A stretch of 64,000 bases of DNA from Henckelia pumila (lineage: Eukaryota > Streptophyta > Magnoliopsida > Lamiales > Gesneriaceae), in contig NC_133121.1 of assembly GCF_033568475.1 (NCBI RefSeq), positions 74,916,589-74,980,588 of the forward strand, written 5' to 3'. The stretch's first letter is position 1. The number at the start of each line of letters is the position of its first letter. Shown in pieces: positions 10,639 to 23,133 of the stretch. The translations under genes were made by a program, and so were the position numbers. The notes beneath the pieces are model-generated. The model saw only the letters and a list, made by a program, of their open reading frames with translations, ran no database searches and was not told where the DNA came from.

Positions 10639-11021
10639 CAAGCATGAAAGGATTTTTAAGAGCATGACATGTTGAGTTTCAATTTATTTTCAAGGTTCTT
10701 GATGGCATGATGGTTTTAAGATATTTTTAAGTATGTTTCATGAACAATAAGAAGTTTTATGAAACAAATGTTTTATGAAGAAGTTATGAGAAATTTTATG
10801 AAGAAAATTCCTACGGTGATGATGTTTATGATGAGGAAGTATGATGACGAATGCAATGATGATGCATGAAAACATTTTTGATGTTGTATGTGTTCTTGTG
10901 ATAGAAGTACAGGATTGGTACTCCGAGATGAGCTTCGAAGGAGCCTTCCAAATATTGAAAGTGCACATATTGGTCAAGGTCAGTATGGATGGTATTCGGT
11001 ACGCATATTGGCCAAGACCAG
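10639..11021 (+). repeat. G0 LTR, continuation after G1
   Basis: AT-rich non-coding DNA that continues the sequence left of G1. It has frequent ATGATG/TTTATGAA phrases typical of long gypsy LTRs. At 10961-11021 two phrases built on CATATTGGTCAAGG and CATATTGGCCAAGA follow each other, forming a short tandem of palindromic TTGGYCAA cores. It is cut at 11022 by the G2 LTR. Confidence 0.45.
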
Positions 11022-12471
11022 TGTAGTGACCCGCACCGTGATCACCTATTAATCAGAAGAGCTTATGCATGCATTTAACTTAATTAAACAATAATAAAAA
11101 ATTTCAGCGAAAACCATAAAACAAAATTACAATCCCAAATAAAGGAATCTGTAAATATTGTTATACAACCAAATCGAATCAAATGTATCAACCCAAATAC
11201 ATTAATACTGAAAACTTATATAGACATCTCCTGCTAGCAACCTGAAGCCAAAGCTCTCTTGGAACCATCCATCTCATCCAGTCGCAAACCTGCCCCATGG
11301 AATAGGGTGTATAGAAACAATAGTACGAGGACGTGAGCATAAAACGCTCAGTACGAGAGTATAAGTATACAATATTATATGTGCATGTATGCAAGTGTAC
11401 GGGTACTAAGACACGAGGTCAAGAAATATCTGATCAAAAACAGACTTGGGCCCTAGGTATATAGCACGTTGTGTTGTCGCTTCAGGAGGTGACCTACATA
11501 CCCAACTGATGGCGACCTGACACAAGTCCATGTGTCCAACCATCCACTGATAGGATAGGGTAAACACCCTATTACAGGATATCACAAGGATACAAGCTCA
11601 AGATGTTGCATGCAGCATAATAACATGTCATAATATATGCAGATGAAATCAGCCATATAAATCATATAAACCATGAAACACATAATACATGTATACTCAG
11701 TCAAGGTATCTCGATTAGTACTATCGTACCTCTGATAACTAGGCAAGCTAATCCAGCTCTATGTCCAAGCTTATAGTCCGCACTACAATGCAAAATACTC
11801 ATGCATTATAATATTATTCTAAAAACCTTAACTAAGTTATAGCATACTCCCTATTTACTATAAGGAGCCGAGCTATACCTTCGTCTGTCGTCAGTCCGCT
11901 GATGACGACTGCCCCAGAACTTGGGCACCACTCCGCTGCAACCCCGGAGTACCTTGTTTACTCCCGTACCAAGCCTAGGAAGGCTGAAAATCACCCCAAA
12001 ACACCTAGAATACACTAAAACCAAGAGAGAAAGCTAAGAATTGGTTAGAGAAATAAGGAGCTCGGAACCCCTATTTATAGACGGAGATCGGACGCTCAGA
12101 TCGAGGGTTCGGACGCTTCGATCTCTGCATGCAGACCACTTAACTGCATGCACAGTTCGGATGCTTCGATCTCGACTTTGGAGGCTTCGAACTGCTGCGT
12201 GTCTGATCAGTCTTGACACCTCAACAATTGCATGGCCTAACTGAGATCGGATGCTCCGATCCTGGTTTGAACGCTCCGATCTCTCCATAGCCTCCGTTCT
12301 TTGCTTTGTGCCTCCAAAGGGTTCGGACCCTCCGATCTTGGGTTCGAACCCTCCGAACTGTCCTCGGTCAAAAATCTGAAAATTGTCCAATTTGATCTAA
12401 ATTAAGTCTCTAATCCATGTTTAACCATTTTTATTCAATCAATCTTGTAAAAATGGAATCGGGCCATTACA
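11022..12471 (-). repeat. G2 3' LTR (about 1450 bp)
   Basis: Read on the minus strand it starts TGTAATGGCCCG (at 12471) and ends GGTCACTACA (at 11022), like G1. The polypurine tract lies just outside at 12472-12485 (plus TTCTTCCCCACTT). Confidence 0.85.
12069..12362 (-). promoter_or_regulatory. G2 LTR TATA box and degenerate palindrome array
   Basis: The minus-strand CTATAAATAG at about 12069-12078 is followed upstream (higher coordinates) by diverged relatives of the G1 unit: GATCGGACGCTCAGAT, GTTCGGACGCTTCGAT, GTTCGGATGCTTCGAT, GATCGGATGCTCCGAT, GTTCGGACCCTCCGAT and GTTCGAACCCTCCGAA. Keeping this unit in an otherwise diverged LTR suggests function. Confidence 0.6.
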
Positions 12472-12599
12472 TTCTTCCCCACTTAAGATATTTTCGTCCT
12501 AGAAACAAATCTTAAGTACTGAATGCTGATAAAACTTGAATAAACATCTTTTATTCAAACCGAAAATTTTACAAGATATAATTGAAATACAACATAATC

Positions 12600-15500
12600 A
12601 GAACAACTCTGATAGTCTGTTCGCATACGAATCTCAAGTTCCCAAGTGGCTTCCTTAGTGCCTCGGTGCTGCCACTAAACTAAAACAAGATGAATAATCT
12701 TATTATGCAATACCTTGTCCTTATGACCCATGATAAGCAAAGGTCTCTCCACATATGTCAAATCTGTATCCAGCTGTACTTCAGACGGCTGTAAGATATG
12801 AGACGCATCTGCCATATACCGTCATAATAGTGATACATGGAACACATCGTGGATATTTGATAAGTACGATGGTAATGCCAATATATAAGCCAAATCTCCT
12901 ACATTTTCCAGAATTTCAACAGACGAATAATCTAGGAGATAGCTTACCCTTGAGACCAAATATCAAAATCTTGCGAAATGATGAAACTTTCAAGAACACT
13001 TTCTCACCAACTTGAAACTGCAAAGGCCTGCGCTTGACATTTGCATAGCTAGCCTATCAATCATGTGCAGTCTTAATCCGTTCCTTGATCTGTCCAACGA
13101 TATTCATAGCCTGCTTGACTAATTTTGGTCCCTCTACCTGCCGCTCTCCCACTTCTTCCAAGAACAGTGGAGTATGAAATCGTCGCCCATATAGTGCCTC
13201 AAAAGGTGCTATTCCAATACTGCTATGATAAATGTTGTTGTACACAAACTCAATCAATGGCAACTGATCTTGCCGAGCTGGACCAAAATCTATAGAACAA
13301 GCGCGTAGCATATCCTCAAGAGTACGGATAGTGCGCTCTGACTGCCCATCAGTCTCCGGGTTATAAGCAGAGCTCAAGCTCAGAGTATTACTCATAGCGC
13401 ATTGAAAACTCCCCTAGAATCTATAAGTAAAACTGGGGTCTCGATTTTTGACTATACTCACAGGTACTCCGTGCAATCGAACAATCTCCTGAATGTACAA
13501 GCAAGCCATCCTGTCAAAACTATAGTCTTGGTTATAAAGAATGAAATGTGCTGACTTGGTGATTCGGTCCACCAAAACCTAGATAGCATCACAATTCCTC
13601 AAGGATACCGGTAAATGGGCCAAAAAATCCATCGTGATAAACTCCCATTTCCACTTAGGAATAGGCAAACTGTGAAGCTATCCTCCAGGTCGTCGGTGTT
13701 CTGCCTTGAACTGCTGACATACCAAACATTTTGAAAATTACTAATACACACTATGCTTCATTCTTTTCCACCAGAATCGAGTACGCAAATCCTTGTACTT
13801 CTTATTGCTCCCTGAATGAATACTCAACTTAGTACGATGATCCTGGGATAAAATCTCCTCCATCAGAGTATCATCCTCTGGGACCACAATACATCCAGAC
13901 AGACAAAGAAAACCATCTTGCTGGTAATGAAATCCAGATGTACTATCCTCGTTGGCTAGACGAGCCAAACGCTGGGTTTTCGGATCAAACATCGGAGCAT
14001 CTCGAATCCGAGAATACAAAGCTGGCTCAGATAAAATTGCAAAAATTTGGATACTATGCATACATTTATTATACTTGAAAGTATACCCTGATGAACAACA
14101 ATCTTCAATTGCACTGGATATCAAACAAGTTTGAAATGCATATACTCTCACCTTGCGACTCAAGGCATCAGCGGTGAGATTAGCAGCTCTTGAATGGTAT
14201 TTAATTTCACAATCATATTCCTTCAGCAAATCCATCCAACGTTTTTGTCTCATGTTCAACTCTGGTTGAGTGAACAAATACTTGAGACTCTTATCATTTG
14301 TGAAAATCTCAAATCACTCGCCATACAAATAATGACGCCAAATTTTCAACGCAAAAACAATAGCTGCTAACTCAAGATCATGCACTGGGTAATTATCCTC
14401 GTGAATTGTCAACTGTCTAGAAGCGTATGTGATCACATGCCCATTTTGAGTCAGGACACAACCCAACCCCTGAAGAGATGCATCCGTATATACCACATAC
14501 CCTCCAGATCCAGACGGTAAAGCCAATATAGGTGCAGTAGTCAGCCGTCGACGAAGTTCACCAAAATTCTCTTCGCATTCTGAGGACCATTCAAAAGTTA
14601 CGCCCTTACGAGTAAGTTGTGTCAGAGTTAGAGCTAGCTGCGAGAAATTCACGATACAGCGATGATAATACCCTGCCAGACCCAAAAAACTACGGATCTC
14701 AGCTACCGTAATTGGACGCGACCAATTCAATACAGACTCAATCTTGCTCGGATCTACAAAAATTCCACCCTTGGATATAATGTGGCCAAGACCACTCGAT
14801 CCAGCCAGAATTCACACTTACTCAACTTTGCATATAATTGATTCTCTCAAAGTGTCAGCAATACAATCATCAGATGATAAGCATGCTCATTCACATCACG
14901 TGAATATACTAAGATGTCATCAATGAACACGACGAAAAACTTGTCCAAAAATTATCGGAATGCCCGATTCATCAGATCCATGAATACAACCGGTGCATTA
15001 GTCAACCCAAATGGCATTACCAAGAACTCATAATGCCCATACCTGGTCCTGAATGTTGTCTTGGCTATATCTTGTTCTCTGCATAGCATCTGGTGATATC
15101 CAGATCTCAAGTCAATCTTGGAGTAAATTGAAGTACCCTGAAACTGATCAAATAAATCATATATACGAGGCAGAGGGTACTTATTCTTGATGGTCACGCA
15201 ATTCAATTTTCGGTAGTCAATACACAGAAGCATAGACCCATCTTTATTTTTCACGAAAAGAACAGGTGCTCCCCACGGAGATACACTAGGATGAATGTAT
15301 CCCTTATCCAAGAGATCTTGTAACTGATTCTTCAACTCAACAATATCTGACGGAGCCAGATGATACAGTGCTCAAGAAATACGTGAAGTTCCTGGCATTA
15401 ACTCAATAAAAAACTTGACTTCACTGACAAGAGAAAAACCCGAAATCTTATCAGGAAAGACATCAGGGAATTCATTCACAACCGGCAGATCCCTTATATC

Positions 15501-16277
15501 AATGCTCTCAGTGGACAAATCAATCTCATAAATGAGGTAGCCTTCCTCACTAGACTTCAGAGCACGACATGCTCTCAAACCAGTAGCATTGGGGGTAACA
15601 CTCCCTCACCATAGAAAAACCATCTATCACCGCCAACCTGGTGAAACTGTACCAATCTCTGGTAACAATCCACTGAATCTCGGTACGTGGTCAACATATC
15701 AATTCCCAAAATGCAATTGAAATCCTCCATGTTAATACCATGAGATTTGCCATCAAAACTTTCCTCTCAAACTCTAAAGGGCAATCAACCACTAGACGTT
15801 TAGCCATTGCAGACTGACCCTTTGGTGTAGAAACAAAAAGTACTACGTCTAGGTTAAGGTAAGATAACTTATGATTCTTGAAAAATCGAGAAGATATGAA
15901 AGAATGAGATGCACCAGTATCAATAAGATCAAAAGCAGGTATACCGCATAATAGAAACATACATGAAATAACCCTCTCATTCTCCTCCACTTCTTGATCA
16001 TGCCTCAAGGCAAACACCTGACCAGAAGTACGAGGTCGCAGATTAGAACCTTCTGTCGGCTGTCCCTGTGGCCTCTGCTGCACTGTAGCCTGAGAACCAG
16101 AACTAGTTCCCCTGGCATGTGGACAATCCTTCTTCAGGTGATCAATCTTCCCACATCGGAAACATGCTCCTACAGCCTTCCAAAATTGTCAGTCGGATGA
16201 TTCTTACTACAATGGTTACACTGAACCTTACTTCCAAAACACATCACTCCCCCAGATCTCGAGGAAGAAGAAGAAGC
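12600..16277 (-). pseudogene. G2 gag-pol remnant
   Basis: Read on the minus strand, in order: the CCHC/protease region with [14 protein letters not shown] (15691-16083); RT first half with [20 protein letters not shown] (14952-15335); RT end and RNase H with [17 protein letters not shown] (14314-14730); the RNase H tail and HHCC integrase zinc region (13741-14277); an integrase core piece with YNPETDGQSERTIRTLED (13057-13395); and a chromodomain remnant with EATWELE at about 12640-12700. Each piece is closed by stops or shifts. No complete catalytic domain survives in one frame. It is homologous throughout to G1 gag-pol. Confidence 0.9.
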
Positions 16278-16729
16278 AGACTACGCGAGTGGTGTTGGCT
16301 AAAGGCATTTGGTGGACGGTTGGGAATGAGAATCAAATACATGTATGGCGTGACCACCCTTGGTTGAGAGATGCAAATAATTTTTATATTGAAAGTATGA
16401 ATCCAGACTTGCAAGATATTAGAGTTTATGATTTGATGATTCCTGGATTGAGAGCTTGGGACACTAAATACTTGATGAACTATTCTGCAACCAAGATAGC
16501 ATTGAAATTCGCAGAATTCCTGTCCAAGGGGCTGGTTTGGTTGATTTTCGGATTTGAAATTATTAGAACAATGGGATTTATATGGTGAAATCAGGATATC
16601 GAGTTGCTATGGACTATCTTTAACAGAATCCGGAACCGGTACTTAAAGGGGATTGGCGAAAAATCTTGGCCTTGCGTGTTCCACCAAAAATTAAGAATAT
16701 TTTGTGGTGGGATTGTAGGGATTGCTTGC
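16278..16729 (+). pseudogene. LINE ORF2 C-terminal fragment (left half)
   Basis: The translation gives VGNENQIHVWRDHPWL at about 16320-16370, the linker typical of plant LINE ORF2 after the RT, then the RVPPKIKNILWW region and CRDCL of the zf-RVT domain at 16675-16729. The reading is interrupted at 16729 by the Athila-type element and continues across it at 42031 with the expected PTR codons. Several stops and shifts are present. Confidence 0.85.
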
Positions 16730-17653
16730 TGATAAGTGCATTTTATGAAATTAATTTGTTTATATTTAGACTTGGCTTTTGTGAATTATTGAGAGATATT
16801 GCGTGATTGTGTTGTTTTTGTGATTGTAGGAAAACATGAAAATTTATGAAATGAAGTGGAAATGAGTCAAAAAGAATGGAGAAAAGAGTGGAAAGCAAGA
16901 GTTGAAAAAGAGAAAAAAAGTGGACAAATTCGAAGTGAAAGCGCGCCAGCGCTGGATGAAAATTTTTAAGAGGTTGGAATGCAAAAGCATTGCGCGCCCA
17001 CGCTACCTTAATAGCGCGCCCGCGCGTTGCGATTATCAGAAGTCGAAAGTTTGATTTTATAAGGAAACTTGGGAATTTTTGTGGTCCTTTTCTTGGATGA
17101 TTCTTAGGCCATATAAAAGGAACTTTCTGGACATAATCTAGGGGAATCTGCTGCAACAAGCAGGAGAGAATATTGTGAGAGTTTGATTGTGGTTTTGAAG
17201 GAGAATCTGTGCAAGAAAACATGAAGAACTCGATACAAAGACGGAAGACGGCGGCATCCGGCGACGGAGAAGCTTAATTCTACTTTGTTATAGTTTCTCT
17301 TTGAACTCTAATTTTATATATAGTTTGATGGATTGTCTAAAAAACATGTGTTATTTGATTTTTAATTTCTATATGAACTAATTTTTTAGTCTAGAGGTAG
17401 ACGGATCTTGACTGGAAACCATGATTTGGATATTTTGATTTATATATTTGAATTCTTCACACCAGTTTATTTGTGTGTTCCTGATTTTAATGCTTTCAAT
17501 TTACTGGCCATAGATTGAATGATATTTTATTTGGAGTCTATCACTTGAGAGAGGAGATTTTAAATACAACATGGGAAAATACATCTTTGGTTTTTATATT
17601 GTTCGAGAGGCATATAACTCTAGAGAAGTCGTTAGAAGAATTCTCGTGCCATT

Positions 17654-18061
17654 TGTTATGGATTATACCGAAGCGAACATGACGATAATAGAAATTGCAG
17701 AATAAAATAATCAACAAGAACACCAAAGATTTACGTGGTTCATCCAATATAGGCTACGTTCATGGAGCAGCTGCAAATCTTTATTACCGGAGAAATATTA
17801 CAAGTGTTTATAAAACACTATATCTCTCCACACCCAAGCCTCGAGTATTACCGAGAAAATATTTCTCTAACTCACACAAGAGATCACCAAAAAAAAATAA
17901 CTCTTTTTTTTTCTCTCTTTATTTTCTTCTCTAATGTCAATACAAAAGAGAAGAATGAGATACAATAACTGAAATAAGGGAGCTCTAATTATAGGAGGTC
18001 TTCTCATTCAGTTTTGATAATCTTCCGATGTGGGATTTTAATATGGGCCTCACCCTTAACA
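17654..18061 (-). repeat. Tork-like element LTR (3' LTR in its own orientation)
   Basis: It runs from TGTTATGGATTATACCG to CACCCTTAACA in plus orientation. The minus-strand polypurine tract (plus ATTCTCCCACTT, 18062-18073) adjoins it. Confidence 0.92.
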
Positions 18062-18132
18062 ATTCTCCCACTTGAAGACTTGATTTCAATCATGGCTTCA
18101 CACAGTCAATGCAGCAGCTCATGCCTCCTCGC

Positions 18133-21100
18133 TTATACTTGTAATCCAACTGAAGTCGAACATAACTTCAGTTTGTCAGTGGTCACCGCCTTTGTGAACA
18201 TATCAGCTGGATTTTTACTTTCAGGAATCTTTTCAAGCATCAAGATTCCATCTTCCAAAACTGATCTGATTAAATCGTATCGAACCTGTATATGCTTTGT
18301 CCTAGCATGATAAACAGGATTCTTTGCCAAATGAATAGCACTCCGACTGTCATAGTGTAATGTGCTATCCTCAAGCTTCTGACCCAATTCCTCAAGGAAT
18401 GATCTCAACCAAATCATCTCTTTGCTCGTTTCCGTGACTGCAACGTACTCAGCTTCAGTAGTCGAAAGTGCAACAATCTTTTGCAACTTGGACACCCAAC
18501 TTACTGCCATACCACCTAATGTGAACACATATCCAGTAGTACTCTTTCTGCCATCTAGGTCACCACCCATGTCGGCATCGACATATCCTTGTAAGTCCTG
18601 ATTAGTCCTCCTGAAGCATAGAGATAAACCAGCAGTAACTTTCAAGTATCTGAGAATCCACTTCACTGCTTCTCAGTGTTGTTTTCCCGGATTGCTCATA
18701 AACCTAATCACAACTCCCACTGCATGTGCTATGTCTGGTCTGGTGCACACCATTGCATACATGAGGCTTCCGACAGCAGAGGCATAAGGAATCTTATTCA
18801 TATAAGCATGCTCCTTCTCCGTCGATGATGATTGAGCTTTGGTTAGTTTAAAGTGACTAGCCAGAGGAGTACTCACAGCTTTAGCTTCATCCATGTTGAA
18901 TCTGCTAAGCACCTTTTTCACGTACTTTGTCTGAGATAACTTCAAGACTCCGTTCACCCGATCTCTTGAGATTCTCATTCCAAGGATTTTCTTTGCAGCT
19001 CCCAAATCCTTCATTGCAAATTATTTTGATAACTCTCTCTTGAGTTTATCAATCTCCTCCAGACACGATCCTGCTATCAACATGTCATCCACATATAGCA
19101 GTAGAATGATATAAGAACCATCAATCTTCTTCATATAACAACAGTGATCCACCTGACACCTCAGGAAACCGTTGTTATTCATGAATCCATCAAACTTTTT
19201 GTACCACTGTCTTGGAGCTTGTTTGAGACCGTACAAACTCTTCTGAAGTTTGCATACCATTTTCTCTTTCCCTTGTACTTCAAATCCCTGTGGCTGCTTC
19301 ATATAAATTTTTTCATCCAAGTCACCATGAAGAAACGTCGTCTTTACATCCAACTGCTCCAGATGTAAGTCTTCCTTAGCCACTAGTCCAAGTACAGTTC
19401 TGATAGTTTTTAACTTCACCACTGGAGAGAAAATCTCGGTATAATCAACGCCTTCCCGCTATTGAAAACCTTTCACAACAAGTCTCGCCTTGTACCGCTT
19501 GCTACCATCAACTTCTTCTTTGATCCGGTACACCCACTTATTGTGTAATGCCTTTTTGTCTTCCGGAAGTTCTGTTAACTCCCAAGTCTGATTGGATGAC
19601 AGTGAATCCATCTCGTCTTTCATGGCTAACTCCCACTTGATTGAATCATCATTTTGCATCGCTTCATCAAAGGTATCTGGTTCACCTTTATCTGTCCGCA
19701 AAATATAATGAAGTGCAGGGGAGTACTTATCAGGTGGTCTTATTGTTCTCGAAGATCTCCTCAGTTCAATCACTGGAGTTTGTGGATCAGCTTCTTGTGC
19801 AGTTTCTTCTTCCTGGTTACTATCCTCCGATTCATTCATAGGAATATCTATCAATGACACTTCATTTGTTTTCTTGACTTCAGGACATTTATCTCAAGCT
19901 GGAATGTCTGATTTGTCTTTGTACAAAACTTGCTCATTGAAAATGACATCTCTGCTCCGAATGATCTTTTGATTTTGGTCATCCCTGAACCGATAACCAA
20001 AATCATTATCTCCATGACCAATAAAGAAACATTTCTTTGATTTCAGATCAAGTTTCGTTCTACTGGCTGAATCGATGTGAACATATGAGAGACAACCAAA
20101 CACTTTCAAGAACGAAAGGTTTACTCCTTTGCCGCTCCAGACCTCCTCTAGTATTCTGCAATCAAGTGGTACCGAAGGTCCTCTGTTGATCAAATATGCT
20201 GCAGTGTTAACTGTATCAGCCCAGAATGATTTCGGCAGTCCAGCGTGCAATCTCATGCTCATGGCACGTTCATTCAGAGTTCTGTTCATTCTTTCAGCCA
20301 CACCATTCTGTTGAGGTGTACCAGGAATGGTTTTCTCCATCTTGATCCCGTTTAGTGCACAATACTTCTTGAACTCAAAATCTTCATATTCTCCACCGTT
20401 ATCAGACCGTAAACATTTCACCTTCAAGTTGGTCTCATTCTCCACCATGGCTTTCCACTTCTTAAATGTTTCATAAACATCAGATTTATTTTTCAAAAAA
20501 TAAACCCAAACTTTCCTGCTCGAATCATCGATAAATGTGACATAATATCGTGAGCTGCCAAGGGATATCACAGGAGATGGCCCCCACACGTCAGTATGAA
20601 CCAACTCCAATTTTGATGCTTTTGGTTCCCTACCGCCTTTCGAAAAGCTCACTCTTTTTTGTTTTCCAATAACACAACTTTCACACAGTTTGTGTTCGAT
20701 AGTTTTTAACTCCAGTACCTTCCATTTTGATATCAGCATCTTCATTCCCTTCTCACTCATATGTCCAAGTCTACAGTGCCATAGACTTGAGTTAGCTCCC
20801 GTATCCACAGCTGCTAACATTTCTCTGCAACTGGAAGTCATATAAAGAGTTCCAGTTTTTGTTCCTCGAGCAACAATCATGGCTCCTTTGCTCACTTTCC
20901 AAGAGCCATCACCAAAGGTCACTTTATGGCCTTCATCATCAAGTTGCCCTACTGAGATCAGATTCCGGGTCAACTTTGGTACATGCCTCACTTTGTTGAG
21001 CTTCCAGATAGATCCGTTTGACATTTTCAAACTGACATCACCCATGCCAGCTATTTCCATAGGTTTTCCATCAGCCAGGAAAATTTTTCCGTAATTACCA

Positions 21101-22011
21101 ACAGTGTAATTATTGAATAGCTCATGATCACCAGTGATATGAAACGAAGCTCCCGAATCCATAACCCAAGAATCAACCGGGCTTTCCATGGATAGTACTA
21201 AGGAATCATGTACATTCTCAGTAACAACATTTGCATTATTCTTGGGTGATTTGCAGTCCTTTTTCATGTGACCAGTTTCACCACAGCTCCAGCACTTCAA
21301 TTTCTTTTCAAATGTATTTTTGTCTTTTCCAGTTCTTGATTTTGATCTGCCACGCCATCGGTTAGAACCTTTTTCGCTACTCCTGCCCCTACTTTTGTTT
21401 TCGAGATTTAGGGCAGATCTCGATGATGTTGCTTCTCCCGAATCCATCCTGCGAACTTCTTCACCAAGGATTCGATCTCTGATATCATTAAATTGTAACT
21501 TTCCTTTTCCAGCAGAATTGTTAACCACTGCCCGCATTGGCTCCCAAACATTTGGTAAAGACGCCAAAAGAATAAGTGCACAGATCTCATCATCAAACTT
21601 GATTTTCACCAATGTTAGCTGGGAAACAATCGTGTTGAATTCATTGATGTGTGCCGCCACCGAAGCACCTTCCTCCATCTTCAAGTTGAATAACTTTTTC
21701 ATGAGGAACACTTTATTATTTGCTGATGGCTTCTCGTACATGTCCGAAAAAATGGACATCATCTCCTTCGTGGTTTTTGCCTTCGCCACGTTGTGTGCCA
21801 CGTTCTTTGTTATGGTCAATCATATTACCCCTAACACCTGTCGATCAAGGAGCTCCCACTCATCATCCTCCATCTTTTCTGGCTTCATCTCGGATAGAGG
21901 TTGATGTAGCTTCTTGCTATACAAATAATCTTTAATCTGTAATCGCCAGAACGTGAAATCTGTACCGTCGAACTTATTGATTCCAAGTCTCGATCCGTCA
22001 TTTCCGGCCAT
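18133..22011 (-). pseudogene. Tork-like copia gag-pol, one frame broken only by nonsense codons
   Basis: It starts at the ATG at 22011 (MAGNDGSRLGINKFDG) and ends at 18133. Domains on the minus strand: UBN2-type gag; CCHC knuckle CWSCGETGHMKKDC (about 21257-21298); protease MDSGASFHI (about 21140); integrase zinc region with HCRLGHMS and core HTDVWGP, SDNGGEYE, NGVAERMNRT (about 20300-20800); RT with FLHGDLDEKIYMKQP and YVDDM (about 19095); RNase H with TTEAEYVAV (about 18455). Stops interrupt one continuous frame at about 21819, 19895, 19458, 19019 and 18669. I see no frameshift. The stops look like C-to-T or G-to-A changes of Arg, Gln or Trp codons. Confidence 0.92.
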
Positions 22012-22137
22012 CGCTTCTCCTGCCTTAATAAAATTTCAAAAAATCTTTTCTGATGTGGAAAATCAGACAAAGCTGCAACCACAGAGCATACTCAGAATTT
22101 TAAGAAATTTTTCACCAAGGCTCCCGAACACCGTAAC

Positions 22138-22150
22138 AGCTCTGATACCA
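22138..22150 (-). other. Tork-like element primer binding site
   Basis: The minus strand reads TGGTATCAGAGCT two bases inside the 5' LTR (22153-22559), complementary to initiator-Met tRNA. Confidence 0.88.
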
Positions 22151-22152
22151 GT

Positions 22153-22559
22153 TGTTATGGATTATACCGAAGTGAACATGACGATAATAGATATTGCGGA
22201 ATAAAATAATCAACAAGAACACCAAAGATTTATGTGGTTCACCCAATATAGGCTACGTCCACCGAGCTGATGCAAATCTTTATTACCGAAGAAATATTAC
22301 AAGTGTATACAAAACACTATATCTCTCCACACCCAAGTCTCGAGTATTACCGAGAAAATATTTCTCTAACTCACACAAGAGATCACTGAAAAAAAAAACT
22401 CTTTTTTTTTCTCTCTTTATTTTCTTCTCTAATGTCAATACAAAAGAGAAGAATGAAATATAATAACTAAAATAAGGGAGATCTAATTATAGGAGGTCTT
22501 CTCATTCAGTTTTGATAATCTTCCGATGTGTGATTTTAATATGGGCCTCACCCTTAACA
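22153..22559 (-). repeat. Tork-like element LTR (5' LTR in its own orientation)
   Basis: A 407-bp partner of 17654-18061, with about twenty substitutions and a short indel in the A/T runs by eye. Confidence 0.92.
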
Positions 22560-22991
22560 CCATTTACCGGATTTAATAGCTGAACTTAGATAGAGATATT
22601 GAGCTTACTATTGAATACAAATTTCTGTTTGACACTCGAGAGAGGTAATAGAAAATAATAGGGATTATTGGCTAATAAATTAGAAGAATTTATAATTAAA
22701 AAAATCATTAAAAATAAATTGTGGTGGAAAGTCAAGTGAAGTCAAACCTCTAGAATTCATCTCCTATTGAATATTCATCTTGCGAATTCGTTGTTATTTA
22801 TTTTTATTTCTTGCAAAGTTTTAGTTATATAAATCTCAAACCATTTTCGTTTTTCTACATAGGATTAGGATTTGATTAGTTGTAAATATTTAATATAATA
22901 ACATTTTATTCATTTTTTGTGGATTGGACTCATTTTCTGTATTAAAACTTGTCATTGTATGCTTACGAGCAAAAAATACGCAACAAGTTTT

Positions 22992-23009
22992 TGGCGTCGT
23001 TGCCGAGGA
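22992..23009 (+). other. Athila-type primer binding site (Asp-tRNA type)
   Basis: TGGCGTCGTTGCCGAGGA follows the 5' LTR. It matches, with two changes, the complement of the 3' end of plant tRNA-Asp(GUC), the primer used by many Athila and Tat elements. Confidence 0.8.
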
Positions 23010-23133
23010 ATGAATTTTATTTGATTTATATTAAATTGCGCTAATTAGTCTTAATTTTGATTTAGAGCATTTATTTTATTTTGTTGGTTCTAATTTTAAA
23101 ATTTTCTCTCTTGTTTATGTGAAAAATTCAGAG

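Larger units (their letters stand above)
11022..16277 (-). mobile_element. Decayed minus-strand Tekay-type gypsy element (G2), 5'-truncated
   Basis: Only the 3' LTR (11022-12471) and the internal region from the chromodomain back to the gag zinc-knuckle region remain. The first part of gag, the primer site and the 5' LTR are missing where it meets LINE sequence at about 16277. Many stops and frameshifts show that it is much older than G1. Layout and protein order match G1 and G3, but the LTR sequence has diverged strongly except for the TATA region, the palindrome array and the GGACACCCTATTCC block (11288-11310). Confidence 0.88.
17654..22559 (-). mobile_element. Ty1/copia Tork-like element (minus strand)
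   Basis: A 4906-bp element with LTRs of 408 bp (17654-18061) and 407 bp (22153-22559), ends TGTTA/TAACA, and a perfect CCATT target duplication (17649-17653 and 22560-22564). The minus-strand order is Met-type primer site, gag, CCHC, protease, integrase, RT, RNase H, which is the copia order. The polyprotein resembles Tnt1-type (Tork) elements. By eye the LTRs differ by about 5%. It sits inside the Athila 5' LTR and is therefore younger than it. Confidence 0.95.
16730..22985 (+). repeat. Athila-type 5' LTR, split by a copia element
   Basis: The segments 16730-17653 and 22565-22985 join to a 1345-bp LTR collinear with 40660-42025. It includes a CpG-dense stretch at 16938-17036 built on GCGCGCCCGCGCG. 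Point differences and small indels between the two LTRs indicate an old insertion. Confidence 0.88.

Noticed and set aside
21320..21904. A 194-codon plus-strand frame
   Set aside because: Antisense shadow of the Tork-like gag.
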